Positions 10,801 to 25,800 of a DNA stretch of 64,000 nucleotides are shown here, one piece after another. Position 1 is the stretch's first letter. Each line of letters begins with the position of its first letter. The stretch is taken from assembly GCF_010015445.1 (NCBI RefSeq), contig NC_053123.1:62001-126000 (forward strand), in the 5' to 3' direction. This DNA is from Perca fluviatilis. Its lineage: Eukaryota > Chordata > Actinopteri > Perciformes > Percidae. The position numbers and the translations under genes are program-made. The notes under the pieces were generated by a model. It searched no databases. It saw only the letters and a list, made by a program, of their open reading frames with translations, and had not been told where the DNA came from.

Positions 10801-13800
10801 TGGCCGCCACGCCACGCCCACACCGTCTGACGAAAAGTTTTTCTTTTAATAACTTTTCATCGTTAAGGTGTTGGGATGGTACAGACCAAGTTTGAAGTCC
10901 ATCGGATGAAATCTCTAGGAGGAGTTCGTTAAAGTATAGCACCTTGACTTTAAGGCCTACTTCCTGTCGCCACTAGGGGGCGCTATGACTTTAAGTAAAT
11001 ATCGGCCTTTATTTGTCCTCAGGGTCGGACTCTTATGAATCCTGAAAAGTTTCGAGGTAATCGGACAACGTACACTCGAGTTACACCCACTTCCTGTTTC
11101 GGCGGCGAAACGCACAAAATGGCCGCCCTGCCACGGCCACGCCCTATGACGAAAAGTTTTTCTTTTAACAACTTTTCATCTTTAACATCTTGAGATGGCA
11201 CAGAATGAGTTTGAAGTTGATCGGATGAAATCTCTAGGAGGAGTTCGTTAAAGTACGACATGTGGAAATGGCCAAAATCGCACTAATTTCGAACATTTAA
11301 TTCAAAATGGCGGACTTCCTGTTGGGTTTAGGGTATGGCTCTAATGAAGTTTTTTGTACATTTGTAAATTTGGTGAGTTTTTGAATATATTAAGCCCCTC
11401 AAAAAGCCAATTCATTTGACGGGAAAATAATAATAGAAAGAAACAATAATTCCTTCAGTTTCCATAGGGCCTTCGCCGCTGTGGTCGGGCCCTAATAATC
11501 AGAGCCTGTCAGTGGTAAAAACAGCATTTCTAGTGGACGCAAATTGGCGGTGCCCTAAGTGGTTAGATTGCAGCCTTTATTGGTGTTTTGCTCAATACTG
11601 GACTCATTTAAAAAAAAAAATTTCCCATCAGTCACATGGACACAAAAGCATGCAATTCGCGTACTATTGGTTTTATACGAAGGTTTCGGACATACTAAAA
11701 AATCTCACTTTTTTTTTAGCTACTAAATACTATGTTAGTATGGAATTTTAGATGCAGCCAAAGATTAATGTGCTCCTCCCACTTCCCAACTCTATTCTCT
11801 ATTTCTTTTATTTCATGACAGCGACCCCTGTCTGTGCCTTTACCAGTGAGAATTATGTTTTTTGTCCACATAGAGAGAAAATATCTTTACATATCAAATA
11901 ATTTCATTTTTAACTGTTTCTATAGACCTCCCATTATTTCAATGAGACTACTGTGTTGGTACAGCAAAAAAGTTGAATCTGGCTTTGTTACAACACAATG
12001 CACTGCACTGGCCAGTCACACCCATGTTTGTTCTCCTTTCAATATAGTTCAAACATTTTGAAAATCTAAAAATCACTTTGACATGATTGTTAAGTGAAAA
12101 TGTCATGAATGATTACTTTAGGTTCTTGAATATTTACACCAAATGTACAATTTGGGTGGACTTATCTACAAATTAAACCACTCAGATGATGATAATGAAC
12201 TAAATTTCTACAAAGCATACAATTTTCAGAAAATCCAGAAAATCACATTGTATGATTTTTAAATAATTAATTTGCATTTTATTGCATGACCTAAGTATTT
12301 GATCACCTACCAACCAGTAAGAATTCCGGCTCTCACAGACATGTTAGTTTTCCTTTAAGAAGCCCTCCTGTTCTCCACTCCTTACATGTATTAACTGCAA
12401 CCGTTTGAACTCGTTACCTGTATAAAAGACACCTGTCCACACACTCAAACAGACTCCAACCTCTCCACAATGGCCAAGACCAGAGAGCTGTGTAAAGACA
12501 TCAGGGATAATATTGTAGACCTGCACAAGGCTGGCATGGGCATCATTCTTTGGGGATGCTTTTCTGCAAAGGGGACAGGACGACTGCACCGTATTGAGGG
12601 GAGGATGGATGGGGCCATGTATCGCGAGATCTTGGCCAACAACCTCCTTCCCTCAGTAAGAGCATTGAAGATGGGTCATGACTTGGTCTTCCAGCATGAC
12701 AACGACCCGAAACACACAGCCAGGGCAACTAAGGAGTGGCTACGTAAGAAGCATCTAAAGGTCCTGGAGTGGCCTAGCCAGTCTCCAGACCTGACCGACA
12801 GGGACCACAGATGTAAATTAGCTGTATAGCTAACTCTGGTACAGGGCTTGAACTGTGCATGGTCCCTGACAAATAAACTAATAAAATAAATAAATAAACC
12901 AACAGAAAATCTTTGGAGGGAGCTGAAAGTCCGTATTGCTCAGCGACAGCCCTGGAACCTGAAGGATCTGGAGAAGGTCTGTATGGAGGAGTGGGCCCAA
13001 ATCCCTGCTGCAGTGTGTGCAAACCTGGTCAAGAAGTACAGGAAACGTATGATCTCTGTAATTGCAAACAAAGGTTTCTGTACCAAATATGAAGTTCTGC
13101 TAAATACTTATGTCTTGCAATAAAATGCAAATTAATTACTTAAAAATCATACAATGTGATTTTCTGGATTTTTGTTTAGATTCCGTCACTCACAGTTGAA
13201 CAGTACCTATGATAAAAATTACAGAGTTCTACATACTTTGTAAGTGGGAAAACCTGCAAAATCGGCAGTGTATCAAATACTTGTTCTCCCCGTATATTAA
13301 ATTTGAACATCAACTAGCCATTTTTGAATCAACTGTCAGAGACATTTGCTCACAGTCATATTTCATGCTGGTAAAATGATCTGCTTCGCTCACACAAATA
13401 ACTCATCAAGGGGGGGGATATTGAAATGTCGCAAACACCCACACAGCATTCGCTTCTGCTCAGTAGGACTAAATTTAAATACACAGTGCATGGCCTTCAA
13501 TGTAATACAAGATGCAAGCCGTAGTGTTGGTGGTAGGGATGTAACGATACAATCAACTCACGATTTGATACACAATTTTAATTCACAATACGATTTTCTC
13601 CGATTTTTTTTTTTTACAGAATTAAATGACGGAAAAATATTCCTTTTATTTATATAAACTGTGCAAAAACAGCAAATGTGTCCTCTTATCAATAACAATA
13701 AGCTTGCGGAGCTGGACCAAAATGCATCACTAAGTCCCATCTCTGTTGTTTCTCCACAGCCACATGGTGTCTCACAGGTCAGCTAGGCTCCTCTGTGTCT

Positions 13801-16800
13801 TCAGCTGCAGACTGTTGGAACGTTACGTCCCAGTATTGGAATCCTTTCCAGTGAAATACAGACCACTTTACACTGTTTAGCTGTCAGCGTTTTACTAGGG
13901 CTGCACGATATGAGGAAAATATGCGATATGCGTAAACGTTGAATATAGCCATAACAACATAACTTGCGATAAATAAACAGATATTAAAGTGTACTCAGTT
14001 GTGCATTACTGCTGCTTTTAGTATTCTGCTAAAATACAAAGAACTGTTGAATTTAAAACAAATGGTAAAAGGTAATCATTTCCAAAATTTTTTATTGAAT
14101 TGAATATAAAAGGCACCACTAAAAAAAGAGTTAGATTTAAAGTGTAGTTTTCTATTGATATTTTCTTTCAACTAACACAAAAATATCTCTGTATCTCTTT
14201 TGAGATGTGTCGCAGCCTTTTATGGTTATTGCGGCAGTTGATGACGATAAAAAACCCGATATATTAAAGATACATTTTAAACCAGACCAAATTTTAAAAC
14301 GACAGAGTTTGGGATAATTTTAAGCTGCAAGCATGCTGCTACATCACCTCAGTAGAAAACATCCAGTGTACTCATCCATTCCATGGAGCGAACCCGACAC
14401 AAGGTAACTAACAGATGCTGCTCTTGTCCACCGCGTTGTTTTACACAACTAGCCTATAGCATGCTACTCTGCTAATAGCCATGTTTTACCAACAAGCTAA
14501 AACGAAAGCTGTCGGTTTGTTGTATATCTGTTTAATAGTTTGCTACTAATCTTTGGACAGGCATTAAAACGGGTCAGGGGTGAAAAAGGTGAGAAGGATA
14601 TTACCCCTCTAGGGGGGTCCGGGGGCATGCTTCCCCGGAAGAAAATTTTAAATATTCCATATTTTAAAGCATCAATGTGATGCATTTTGAGATGCATTTT
14701 TTGCCAACCAACAGTGTAATATTTCAATATGCACTCATTAAAGTTAATTTGACCGGCAAAACAGTTAAAGTCCTTCTGACATTACACAATAATAAAAGTC
14801 ATAATTTTTAAAGACTAAAAGGTTTTGGATACATTTTTACTTCTTCCAACCATTTGTTAAATTAAGAGTCAATGTGGATTTACATATTGCAATAATATCA
14901 TAATCCTACAATGAATCATTGTGAAAACTAAAATTTACTACTTTGGCCAGGTCATCATCAAAAAAGCAAATTAGTACATTCAAGATTTTGTCCATGTTGA
15001 TATTAGTGGCTTTATTTACATTTATTAAAAACGTTTAATTGTTTATCTTTTCATATAGCTAGAGGTCTAAACTCTGGGACAAGGCCGTTATGTTTAAATA
15101 CCTGCCATGCTGATTCCAAACAGACAGCTTTGTACAGGCAGTTTGGGCTTCAGATAGCTTTTACAAATCATGTTCCGCTATGAACGTGCACACACGTATT
15201 GTTTGCATACCTGTCAAGTTTTGGATTTGAAATTAAGGGAAATTTTCCGGTGTCCACCTCGAGCAGTCCCACCACCCCAACAAAGCTCCAGTATGGCTTA
15301 CATTTTAAGACAGGTGTACAAGAAAGCTAAAATCACCACTTGATGCAGAATGCTGAAAACATTTACAATTTATAACATTGCTTGTCTTTACATTTACATT
15401 TTATTTTCATTCCACACATTCTTTTCATTTCATATTGCTTTTCTTTTACAGTTTCTTTGAATTTCACATAACTTTTCTTTAGTGAGTTATTGTACAAATT
15501 TGTTGCAGACTTTGCATTCTTTAAGACTGTTTTGGAAGGAGTGTATTTGTGGGCTGGGCCAGAGTGGTTCATTTTACATGAGAGTAGAGCGCAAACAGTT
15601 CTGTGGTCTAACGTCATCCTATTCTCTGTAACAATCTTTCGTACCATGCTAAACACCCTTTCTCAACTTGCATTGCTATGGGGAATGCATGGTAAAGCCT
15701 TCAGAAATTTTGGCAGAGCACCGTCTCTGTTGTAGCGTCCATCATCCGTCTCTGTTTTTTTCTTCTTTTTTTCCCCTGCGTTGTCACTCATCATCTGACC
15801 TCACACACTAACCTCGCGACAACAGCCACCTACAGTACCTGTAGTAGGCTACTGCACGTGGCAGTTATCGCGAGGCTAGTGACAGAGCTCAGATTGGGAA
15901 TGTTATTTTTTATTTTTTTACTCCGCTCGGGCCCGGGGTATTATTATTTTTTAATAACGCAGGTTAAAATACGGGAGATTTACGGGAAAATACTAATACG
16001 GGAGGACGGTCGGTCAGTAAAGGCGCAGTTGCAGTCTTAACTAGAGGTCGACCGAAAAAAAAATCCATACCGATAGTTTTTCCTGATTGCGTCCGTTGCT
16101 GGAGCGGCTGTGAAATGTCATTCATTACACAGTACACAAGAGCTGAGAAGGGTCTGCTGGCATCATGCATTACAATAGCGGCCTCTAGAAGCGAAATAAA
16201 AACTATCACTGATGCCTCGTGTTGTTTATTTTCGACACGTGTTACTGTGCGCTGCACGGAGAGCACATGCTGTGCGGAGAAGGCTGACATCAGATGCGCG
16301 TTTAAAGCATCGACAGCAAAAGGTATGTATACAGTACATTTTGTCATGTCATTATAAAGTTATTAATTTGTTGAATAGATGCTGCATTAGTAGAGAAAGA
16401 ACAGCACAACAGTATGTTTGTTTGCTTTCGAGGCTGAGATGACGCTAAACATTAGTATTAGGCTAACTTACCTCAAGCGGTTAAACACTGACAAAAATAA
16501 ACGCAAGTCCGACCCAAATCGTCCACGACGTCTAGTGGCTGCCGCCGGAGAATTGAGATGTATAGAATCGACAGCGCATTCATTTTAAAATCCTCAGCGG
16601 AGGAGCGCCAACAACTGCCCGAAAGCACGGTAGCGTTAGCTATATGGTGGAGCGAGATAGAGAGTGAGTGAAGAGAGGGAGTGCCCAGTGACGTTAGAAC
16701 AAAGCCGTGACTCATTGAAATAATACGTGTTTTCGCCGATTCATCTCTAGAAATGCGACTGTAGCAAGCATGTCACTATCACTAACTATCCACATTTATA

Positions 16801-19800
16801 TTTACACGCAACAAATGATATATCCAGCTTCAAAAAAGTCTAAAAGTCGGAAGTTAGAACAAATGCATTGTGCAAAGAGTGGTTGCTATGGAGACGATAC
16901 ACAGTGTTGAGTTCTGTTTTATATATGTCAATGGTTCTGTTGACAGTTGCGTTGAGTTCCGTTTCTCTGATTGGTTGTAGGTCTATCCGATGAATGAGCA
17001 TTATAATTCATATAAAGGACAAACTATTTACATTTCTTCAAAAAAGGCCCAAATCTCAAAACAGTGACGCCATTCTTCTCTGTAGAAGGTTTCAGACTCA
17101 CATTCTGGCTAGAATCTGAATAGGACCACGTCAGGCTAGTTTCTAAACCGTTCTACAGAGAAGAATGGCGTCCTGTACAATTTACATTTGGGCCTTTTTG
17201 AAGAAGTGTAAATAGTCCTTATCACTATAATGCATGTTTATTTTTGCACTGGATGACTCCAAATATGTAGGAGAACTGTTTTAGACAACACACATGCTTG
17301 TGTAGCATTGCTGTGGGTGTAATATCAATAAATATGACATTATTATTTTGATTATTGGCAAAAGCGCCTGGACTTTTTTTGAAAAAAATTATATATTTTG
17401 TCAACTGTTTTATCCAGTATCAATTCTAAATACTATCGGTCGATTAATCGGTTATCGGCAAATACGGCCCAACCTAGCTATCGGTATCGGTAAAATCCAC
17501 TATCGGTCGACCTCTAGTCTTAACGGTAGCGGTCGTTGCCGGTAACCATAGATATATACACATCTATGGCCGGTAACATACTCGTATGACAGAGTGCACG
17601 GACCAAAGCTTTGTGACTAGCATCTGATGACTAGCAAGCACTGTCTTACTGCTGCTGCTGTCCAAAACATGCGCTGCAGAAGCAAGCACCCGGCTCCCTC
17701 AATTTGAGGCAGCAAGTGCTAAACGACTTCCCGTCTCCACCCTTTTCTTCTTGTCCTCCATTCATGCCCAGCGCCATTTGTTTTAACTACTTTCTCAACT
17801 AAAGCTGCTGTATCTACAAGTTTGATAAACTTTGCCTACATTTTTTTTTTAGCCGCATTACCACGGAGACCACACCGGCACCGCACATTTCGGCAAAGAC
17901 CTGCCCTACTTTGCATCTGATTGGCTAGAACTCGTTTCGTTGGTGGAAGTTCGATGATTGGTTAAATCCATAGACAGTATGGTTAAATCCAGCGCATTAA
18001 AAGAAATCCCATGTGGACTTTTTAATTAATTAATTTTTCTAAAATAGTCATACGCCAGAAATCGGGCACCAGGCCCGAGTACTTACACCCCCCCCCCACC
18101 CTAAACAATTTCTCATCGAATCTACACGATCCACGTAGGTCACCTATTTTGGTTTCAAAACGCCGAAAGGTGAGTGATTTTCATGTCTGTTTGGAAACTT
18201 AGTTGCAGCCGGAGACAAACCGGCTTCTCCCCACAGCATGGCCACATGATTGACGTCATCATGTCAATCAATAATAAATATTTAGGGCCCGAGCGCCGAC
18301 AGCGGCGAAGGCCCTATTGAAACTGAAGGAATTATTGTTTCTTTCTATTATTATCTTTTCTATTATTTTCCCGTCAAATGAATTGCCTTTTTGAGGGGCT
18401 TAACATATTCAAAAACTCACCAAATTTGGCGGTCGCATCAAGTCTGGTGAAAACTTACATATTTTAAGGGTTTCGGGAATAGGCGCACAAAAATGGCTCG
18501 CTAGCGCCCCCTAGAAAGTTAAGAAAATTGAGCCCCTGCAGTGCGTTTAACGTAGACTCACGAAACTTGGTACACCTATGTATCATGTCAAGATGTACAA
18601 AAAACTTCATTAGAGCCATACCCTAAACCCAACAGGAAGTCCGCCATTTTGATTTCAAAGTTCGAAATTAGTGCGATTTTGGCCATTTCCACATGTCGTA
18701 CTTTAACAAACTCCTCCTAGAGATTTCATCCGATCAACTTCAAACTCGGTCTGTACCATCGTAAGAAGTTAAAGATGAAAAGTTGTTAAAAGAAAAACTT
18801 TTCGTCATAGGGGCGGTACCGTGGTAGGCGCCATTTTGTCGTTTGCGCCGGAAGCAGGAAGTGGGTGTAACTTCGAGTGTAACGTTGTCCGATTACCTCG
18901 AAACTTTTCAGGATTCATAAGAGTCCAACCCTGAGGACAAATAAAGGCCGATATTTACTTAAAGTCATAGCGCCCCTAGTGGCAACAGGAAGTAGGCCTA
19001 AAAGTCAAGGTGCTATACTTTAACGAACTCCTCCTAGAGATTTCATCCGATGGACTTCAAACTTGGTCTGTACCATCCCAACGCCTTACCGATTAAAAGT
19101 TATTAAAGAAAAACTTTCGTCAGCCGATGTGTGGGCCGTGGCGGCGGCCATTTTGAGTGTTTAGAGATGAACAAAGAAGTTGTTATAACTTGAGGTTATG
19201 CGTTGTACCGTATCGGCCGAAATTTCTCAAGATTGACAAGGGTCCATGCCTGAGGACACCGCGAGGCCAAAATTGACTTTTGGTCATACGCCCCCGGCCA
19301 CAGGAAATCTGCCTTATATGACAAACATCATCCGATTTGCATGAAACTTAGAATGTGTGGTCTACGTGTGATACTGAGCTGCCCCCTATAATATGACCAC
19401 GCCCACTTACTCAAGCCACGCCCCTTTCATAACATTTGAACCGTTTAAGGTATACCCTTGTGTGAGGTATCATTGAACTCAGCAGAGACTTCCTTCTTCA
19501 TTGGTGATGGTTTGACCCGCCCCTATGCATTAGCCACGCCCCTTTTTCACAGCTAATGAACCATATGACGTAGAGTCTTGTGTGAGTTATTGTTGAACTT
19601 CGGCGGTGATTCCCTTTTCATTGGTGGCGATTTGCTGCGTCCGAGTGCCGCGCAAATGCACGGGGTGCCAAGGAACGTCGCCCGGTAACCCCGTACCACA
19701 GAGGCGCGAGGGCCCGTCCATCGCTTTCGCCAGCTTTAATTGGGCCAAGAAAAAAAGACGGGCGCTAATGTGAAACTGAAGGAATTATTATTCTTTCCTT

Positions 19801-22800
19801 CTTTCTTTCTTTCTTTCTTCTATTATTTTCCCGTCAAATGAATTGGCTTTTTGAGGGGCTTAATATATTCAAAAACTCACCAAATTTGGCGGTCGCATCA
19901 AGTCTGGTGCAAATTTACGTATTTTAAGGGTTTCGGAATAGACGCACAAAAATGGCTCGCTAAGCCGCCCTAGAAAGTTAAGAAAATTGAGCCCTGCAGT
20001 CGCGTTTAACGTAGACTCAGCGAAACTTGGTACACATATGTATCGTCGAGATGTACAAAAAAGCGTCATTACAGCCATACCCTAAACCCAACAGGAAGTC
20101 CGCCATTTTGATCTCAAAGTTCGAAATAAGTGCGATTTTGGCCATTTCCACGTATACGTCGACTTTACGAACTCCTCCTAGAGATTTCATCCGATCAACT
20201 TCAAACTCGGTCTGTACCATCTTAAGACGTTAAAGATGAAAAGTTGTTAAAAGAAAAACTTTTCGATCATAGGGCGTGGCCGTGGTAGGGCGGCCATTTT
20301 GTGCGTTCGCCGCGAAACAGGAAGTGGGTGTAACTCGAGTTAATGCGTTGTCCGATTACCTCGAAACTTTTCAGGATTCATAAGAGTCCAACCCTGAAGG
20401 ACAAATAAAGGCCGATATTTACTTAAAGTCATAACGCCCCTAGTGGCGACAGGAAGTAGGCCTAAAAGTCAAGGTGCTATACTTTTACGAACTCCTCCTG
20501 GAGATTTCATCCGATGGACTTCAAACTTGGTCTGTACCATCCCAACATGCTGCAATAGAAAATTTATTAAAGAAAAACTTTCGTCCAGACGGTGTGGGCG
20601 ATGGCGTGGCGGCCATTTTGAGTGTTTAGCGATGAACAAAGAAGTTGTTGTAACGCGAGTGTGCGTTGTAGTATCTGTCCGAAATTTGTCACAATTGACA
20701 AGGGTCCAGGCCTGAGGACACCTACAGGCAAAAATTGACTTTTGGTCATTAAGCGCTCCCCGCTGGCAAGAGATCGCATATATGCCTTATATACAAACAT
20801 CATCCGATTTGCATGAAACTCAGAATGTGTGGTCTACATGTGATACTAGGCCGCCCTTATAATATGACCACGCCCACTTACTCAGGCCACGCCCCTTTCA
20901 TAACATTTGAACCGTTTAAGGTAGAGTCTTGTGTGAGGTGTCATTGAACTCAGCAGAGAGTTCCTTTTTTATTGGTGATGGTTTGGCCCGCCCCCTATGC
21001 ATAAGCCACGCCCCCTTACATACATGCTGACCCATTTAAGGTAGAGTCTTGTGTGAGGTATCATTTTCCTCAGCAGAGGCTTCATTTTTAATTGGTGATG
21101 GTTTGACCCGCCCCCTATGCTTTAGCCACACCCCCTAATGAACCGTATGACGTAGAGTCTTGTGTGAGGTATCGTCGAACTCGGCGGGGAGTTCCCTTTT
21201 CGTTGTTGACAGTTTGCGGCGTCTGACTGCCGTACGCATTACGGCGGGTCGCGGGCGTCGCCGCCGGTACCGGCCCGCAACGGCGCGGGGCGCCGTGCCC
21301 ATCGCTGCTCGCAGCTTTAATTAGGGCCCCGGACCAGCAGCGGGGCCCGACTGTAAACTGAAGGAATTATTAGGGGTCCAAGCCCGAGGGGGCAAGGGAA
21401 CCGCGTGTTGCAAGGCAACGCGGTTCACACTCCAGCGGAGCGTGGAACCCTATTGTTTTTCTAAGGATTTTTTTTATTAGGGGTCCAAGCCCGAGGGGGC
21501 AAGGGAACCGCGTGTTGCAAGGCAACGCGGTTCACACTCCAGCGGAGCGTGGAACCCTATTGTTTTTCTAAGGATTTATTTTTTTTTTTTTATTAGGGGT
21601 CCAAGCCCGAGGGGGCAAGGGAACCGCGTGTTGCAAGGCAACGCGGTTCACACTCCAGCGGAGCGTGGAACCCTATTGTTTTTCTAAGGATTTTTCTTCT
21701 TCTTCTTCTTCTTCTTCTTCTTCGCGTAAAACTCCAACTGCAGCATAAACCGTACATGGTGGGGGGTTGCCCTTTTCAGGACTGGTCCAAAACCCCGCAA
21801 GGACCTCAGGCGCAAACATTGACCCATTTCCACCATTAGGTGGCGCTATAGCAGACAAAAACGCGTTTGGTGCTATAACTCCCACACCGTACACCCGACA
21901 TTCAAAAACGATACATCCACGCGTTCCCTGGATCCAACTGAATCACGTGATATAGGCCACGCCCATTTCTGCCTATAGTTTTATGCGTGAAAAATCGTGA
22001 TTTATCAAAAACCTACTTTTGGTGCTCGTTCGGCATGGCGTTCTGAGGCTCCGGACCAAATTTGGCGAAGATCGGCAATTAGGGGGCGCTATAATAGACA
22101 TAAAAGTGTTTTGCCCTGTTAATCAAAGTTAATAGAATATTTGCAATGGGAATGTATCAAAGACCTTGCAGCTCACACTTCTCAATATTTACTGATGTTT
22201 ACCTCCTACCGTTACGTTTTGGTTTTCGCATTTGCGTGCTCCCCTGGTGTTCTACAATAAACAAACTTCTTAAGCCACCTGACAAAGTTTCTACAACCTT
22301 CACAGTGGACAAAATGTAACTCTTTTCTCCCACTTTTTCAATCCAAAATCAACACCATTCATATGCGCTGATACTGTGCAAATAAACATTGCAGTTGGTG
22401 CTAAGTGGAGAGTCTGTCATAGTGTGATTGGGTATGTCGGTGGCATTGATTCTTAATTTCCCACGAAGGTGATCGCGGTTACGTGTCAGTTAAACTTCTC
22501 ATCTCCAATCCTATCTGTATTTGTGAGAAGTGGCGCTGTCCTGAGTTGAAAGCCTACTTTACGGCTTTATTATCGAGTTAATAGGCGCGTGTGTGTTCGT
22601 CGCGGGCTGTCCATTTCCTAAGGTTTTGAAATGCAAACAACTTTTGACTACTTTTTTTTTTTTTTAACCACGTGCGCCTGTGAGCACCCACGGAGGAAAA
22701 CATCAATCGCGCTTGCGACACCATTTACAACAACCTGACCACCTCCCCTGCTCTTTCAACCACCACACCTGCCAGTACCTCCACCCTCTCAGTCACTCTC

Positions 22801-25800
22801 TCATTTCTCTCTGCTGTCCCCTGTGGTCAGGGGGGTTAAGAAGTTTGTTTATAGTAGAGAATTGTTAAAAGCAGTCTGTATATGCGTGGAGATGAACTGT
22901 TAACCACTCGTGCAGACCTTGTGCATCAAACCTCTCGATATTCACCGTTTGCCGCCCCTACGTAATGCTTCGAGGTCCCGCATTGGCGCAGCTTCGTGGG
23001 TCATCGGGGGCGACTGGCGCGGCTCCCCGGGGCATTGCAGACGACTGGCATCGGAGGCGAATGGCACCGGAGGCGAATGGCATCGGAGGCGAATGGCATC
23101 GGAGGCGAATGGCATCGGAGGCGAATGGCATCGGAGGCTTGGGCCCCGTCATAACTGCTTGCAGTTCTAGTTTTATTATTCTTCTTCTTCTTCTTCTTCT
23201 TCTTCTCCGCGTAAAACTCAGACTGCAGCCTAAACCGTAAATAGTAGGGAGTTGCCATTTTCAGGACTGGTCCACAACCCTGCAACGCGTTTGGCCCCAT
23301 AACTCCCACACCGTAGACCCGACATTCAAAAGTAATACATCTACGCGTTCCCTGGATCCAGCTGAATCACGTGATATAGGCCACGCCCATTTCTGCCTAG
23401 ACTTTTATACATGAAAAATCGTGATTTATCAAAAACCTACTTTTTCGAACTCCTCCTAGACCGTGCGACCGATCTGCACGAAACTTGGAACCTAGCATCT
23501 CCAGACTGACCTGACTAAAAGTTATGGAAAGAATTTTTATCCGATAAAAATTGCGCATATAACGCACAAACAAATTTGTGTAGCTAACGATGAAAACACG
23601 AACTTTGCCATATCTCAGCCAAAATAAATGCCATCAACCCCAAACTTTAGATTATTCTTTGCAATGAGCCTCTGGAGGTATCCCATGCGTTTTATGAAAA
23701 TTGGTCACTAGGGGGCGCTGCAAGTACAAAAAGTTTATATCTCATGAACGGCTCATCCGATTGATACACAATTTGATGGGTACCATCAAGGGCCAATCCT
23801 GAGGCCATCCCTAGAATGGAGTACCGTGGGGTCAAAGTGGGCGTGGCCTATGGGACCCGATGTGACCCAACTCTAGATTCACCGCTTACACTAATGTGAA
23901 CAACTTCAAATTTACAGGGTAGATTGATAATGGACCATGGACCACACCTACCAAACATTACACATGTGGACCACTAGGTGGCGCTGTAATGTTTTTTTGT
24001 CATTAACTCCCACAATACACATCACACATTAGAAATTCTTACATCCACGTGTTCCTTGAATGATGCTGAATTGCCTGATGTAGGCCACGCCCATTTCACG
24101 AGAAACGTTTTTTCGCGAGTGCGCGAAACGTGCAAAACCAACTTTTTCGAACTCGTCCTAGGCTGTGCGACCGATTTGCACGAAACCTGGTAGTTAGCCT
24201 CTCCAGATGGACCTGACAAAAAGTTATGGAAATAATTTTGCTATGTTAAAGTATGCCAAATTGACAACCAAACAAATTGTCCTAGCTAGCTACCACACAC
24301 GTATCATATCATATCTCGGTTAAATTTAAAGTTATCACCAAATGACTTGATATCCTCGTTCAGCATTCCACTACGATACTCTCTACCAAATTTGGCTAAG
24401 ATCGGCCTTTAGGGGGCGCTATAAGCAACGTTTATGTGTTTCGCCCACTAACTCAATGCATTTAAATGGGATAATTGCAATTGCAATATCTCTGCCACAG
24501 TAAAAGCAATCAACACGACACTTGTCATGCTCGTTCATTATGCTGCTGTGAGGAACTCTACCAAATTTGGCGAAGATCGGCCATTAGGGGGCGCTATAGT
24601 AAACATATAACTGTTTGGGCCTTTTAACCCCTTCTGAGGTGGAGCAATCAATGTTAATCGCCCTGTTAATCAATGTTAATGGAATATTTGCAATGGGAAT
24701 GTATCAAAGACCTTGCAGCTCACACTTCTCAATATTTACTGATGTATGCCTCCTACCGTTACGTTTTGGTTTTCGGTTTCGCGTGCTCCTTTGGTGTTCT
24801 ACAATAAACAAACTTCTTAACCCACCTGACAAAGTTTCTACAACCTTCAAAGTGAACAAATGTAACTCTTTTCTCCCACTTTTTCAATCCAAAATCAACA
24901 CCATTCATATACCCTGATACCGTGTAATTATTAAACATTGCAGTTGGTGCTAAGTGGAGAGTCAGTCATAGTGTGACTGGATATGTTGGTGGCATTGATT
25001 CTTAATTTCCCACGAAGGTGATCGCAGTTACGTGTCAGTTAAACTTCTCATCTCCAATCCTATCTGTATTTGTGAGAAGTGGCGCTGTCCTGAGTTGAAA
25101 GCCTACTTTACGGCTTTATTATCAAGTTAATAGGCGCGTGTGTTCGTGTTGGCCGCTGTCCATTTCCTAAGGTTTTGAAATGCAAATACCTTTTGACAAT
25201 TCTTTTTTTTTGGAACGACGTGCGCCTGTGAGCACCCACGGAGGAAAACATCAATCGGCGCCTATGACGCCATTTACAACAACCTGACCACCTCCCCTGC
25301 TCTTTCAACCACCACACCTGCCGGTACCTCCACCCTCTAAGTCACTCTCTCATTTCTCTCTGCTGTCCCCTGTGGTCAGGGGGGTTAAGAAGTTTGTTTA
25401 TAGTAGAGAATTGTTAAAAGTACTCTGTACATGCATGGAGATGAACTGTTAACCACTACATTTGCAACGGCAGAGTACCGCAGACCTCGTGCATCAAACC
25501 TCTCGATATTCACCAACGTGTGCCCCCCCTACGTAATGCTTCGGGTCCCGCATTGGCGCAGCTTCGCGGGTCATCGGGGGCGACTGGCGCGGCTCCCCGG
25601 GGCATGGCGGATGACTGGCATCGGAGGCGAATGGCATCGGAGGCGAATGGCATCGGAGGCTTGGGCCCCGTCATAACTGCTTGCAGTTCTAGTTAGGGGT
25701 CCAAGCCCGAGGGGGCATGGGAACCGCGTAATGCAAGGCATCGCGGTTCACAGCTCCAATGGAGCGTGGAACCCTATTTTTTTCTAAGGATTATTCTTGC

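Larger units (their letters stand above)
12218..13292 (+). mobile_element. Tc1-like transposon relic
   Basis: Inverted internal arms sit at 12230-12290 and 13111-13172 (CATTGTATGATTTTTAA). The right terminus GTATCAAATACTTGTTCTCC is present but the matching left terminus is missing. Between them lies a decayed transposase. Confidence 0.8.
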
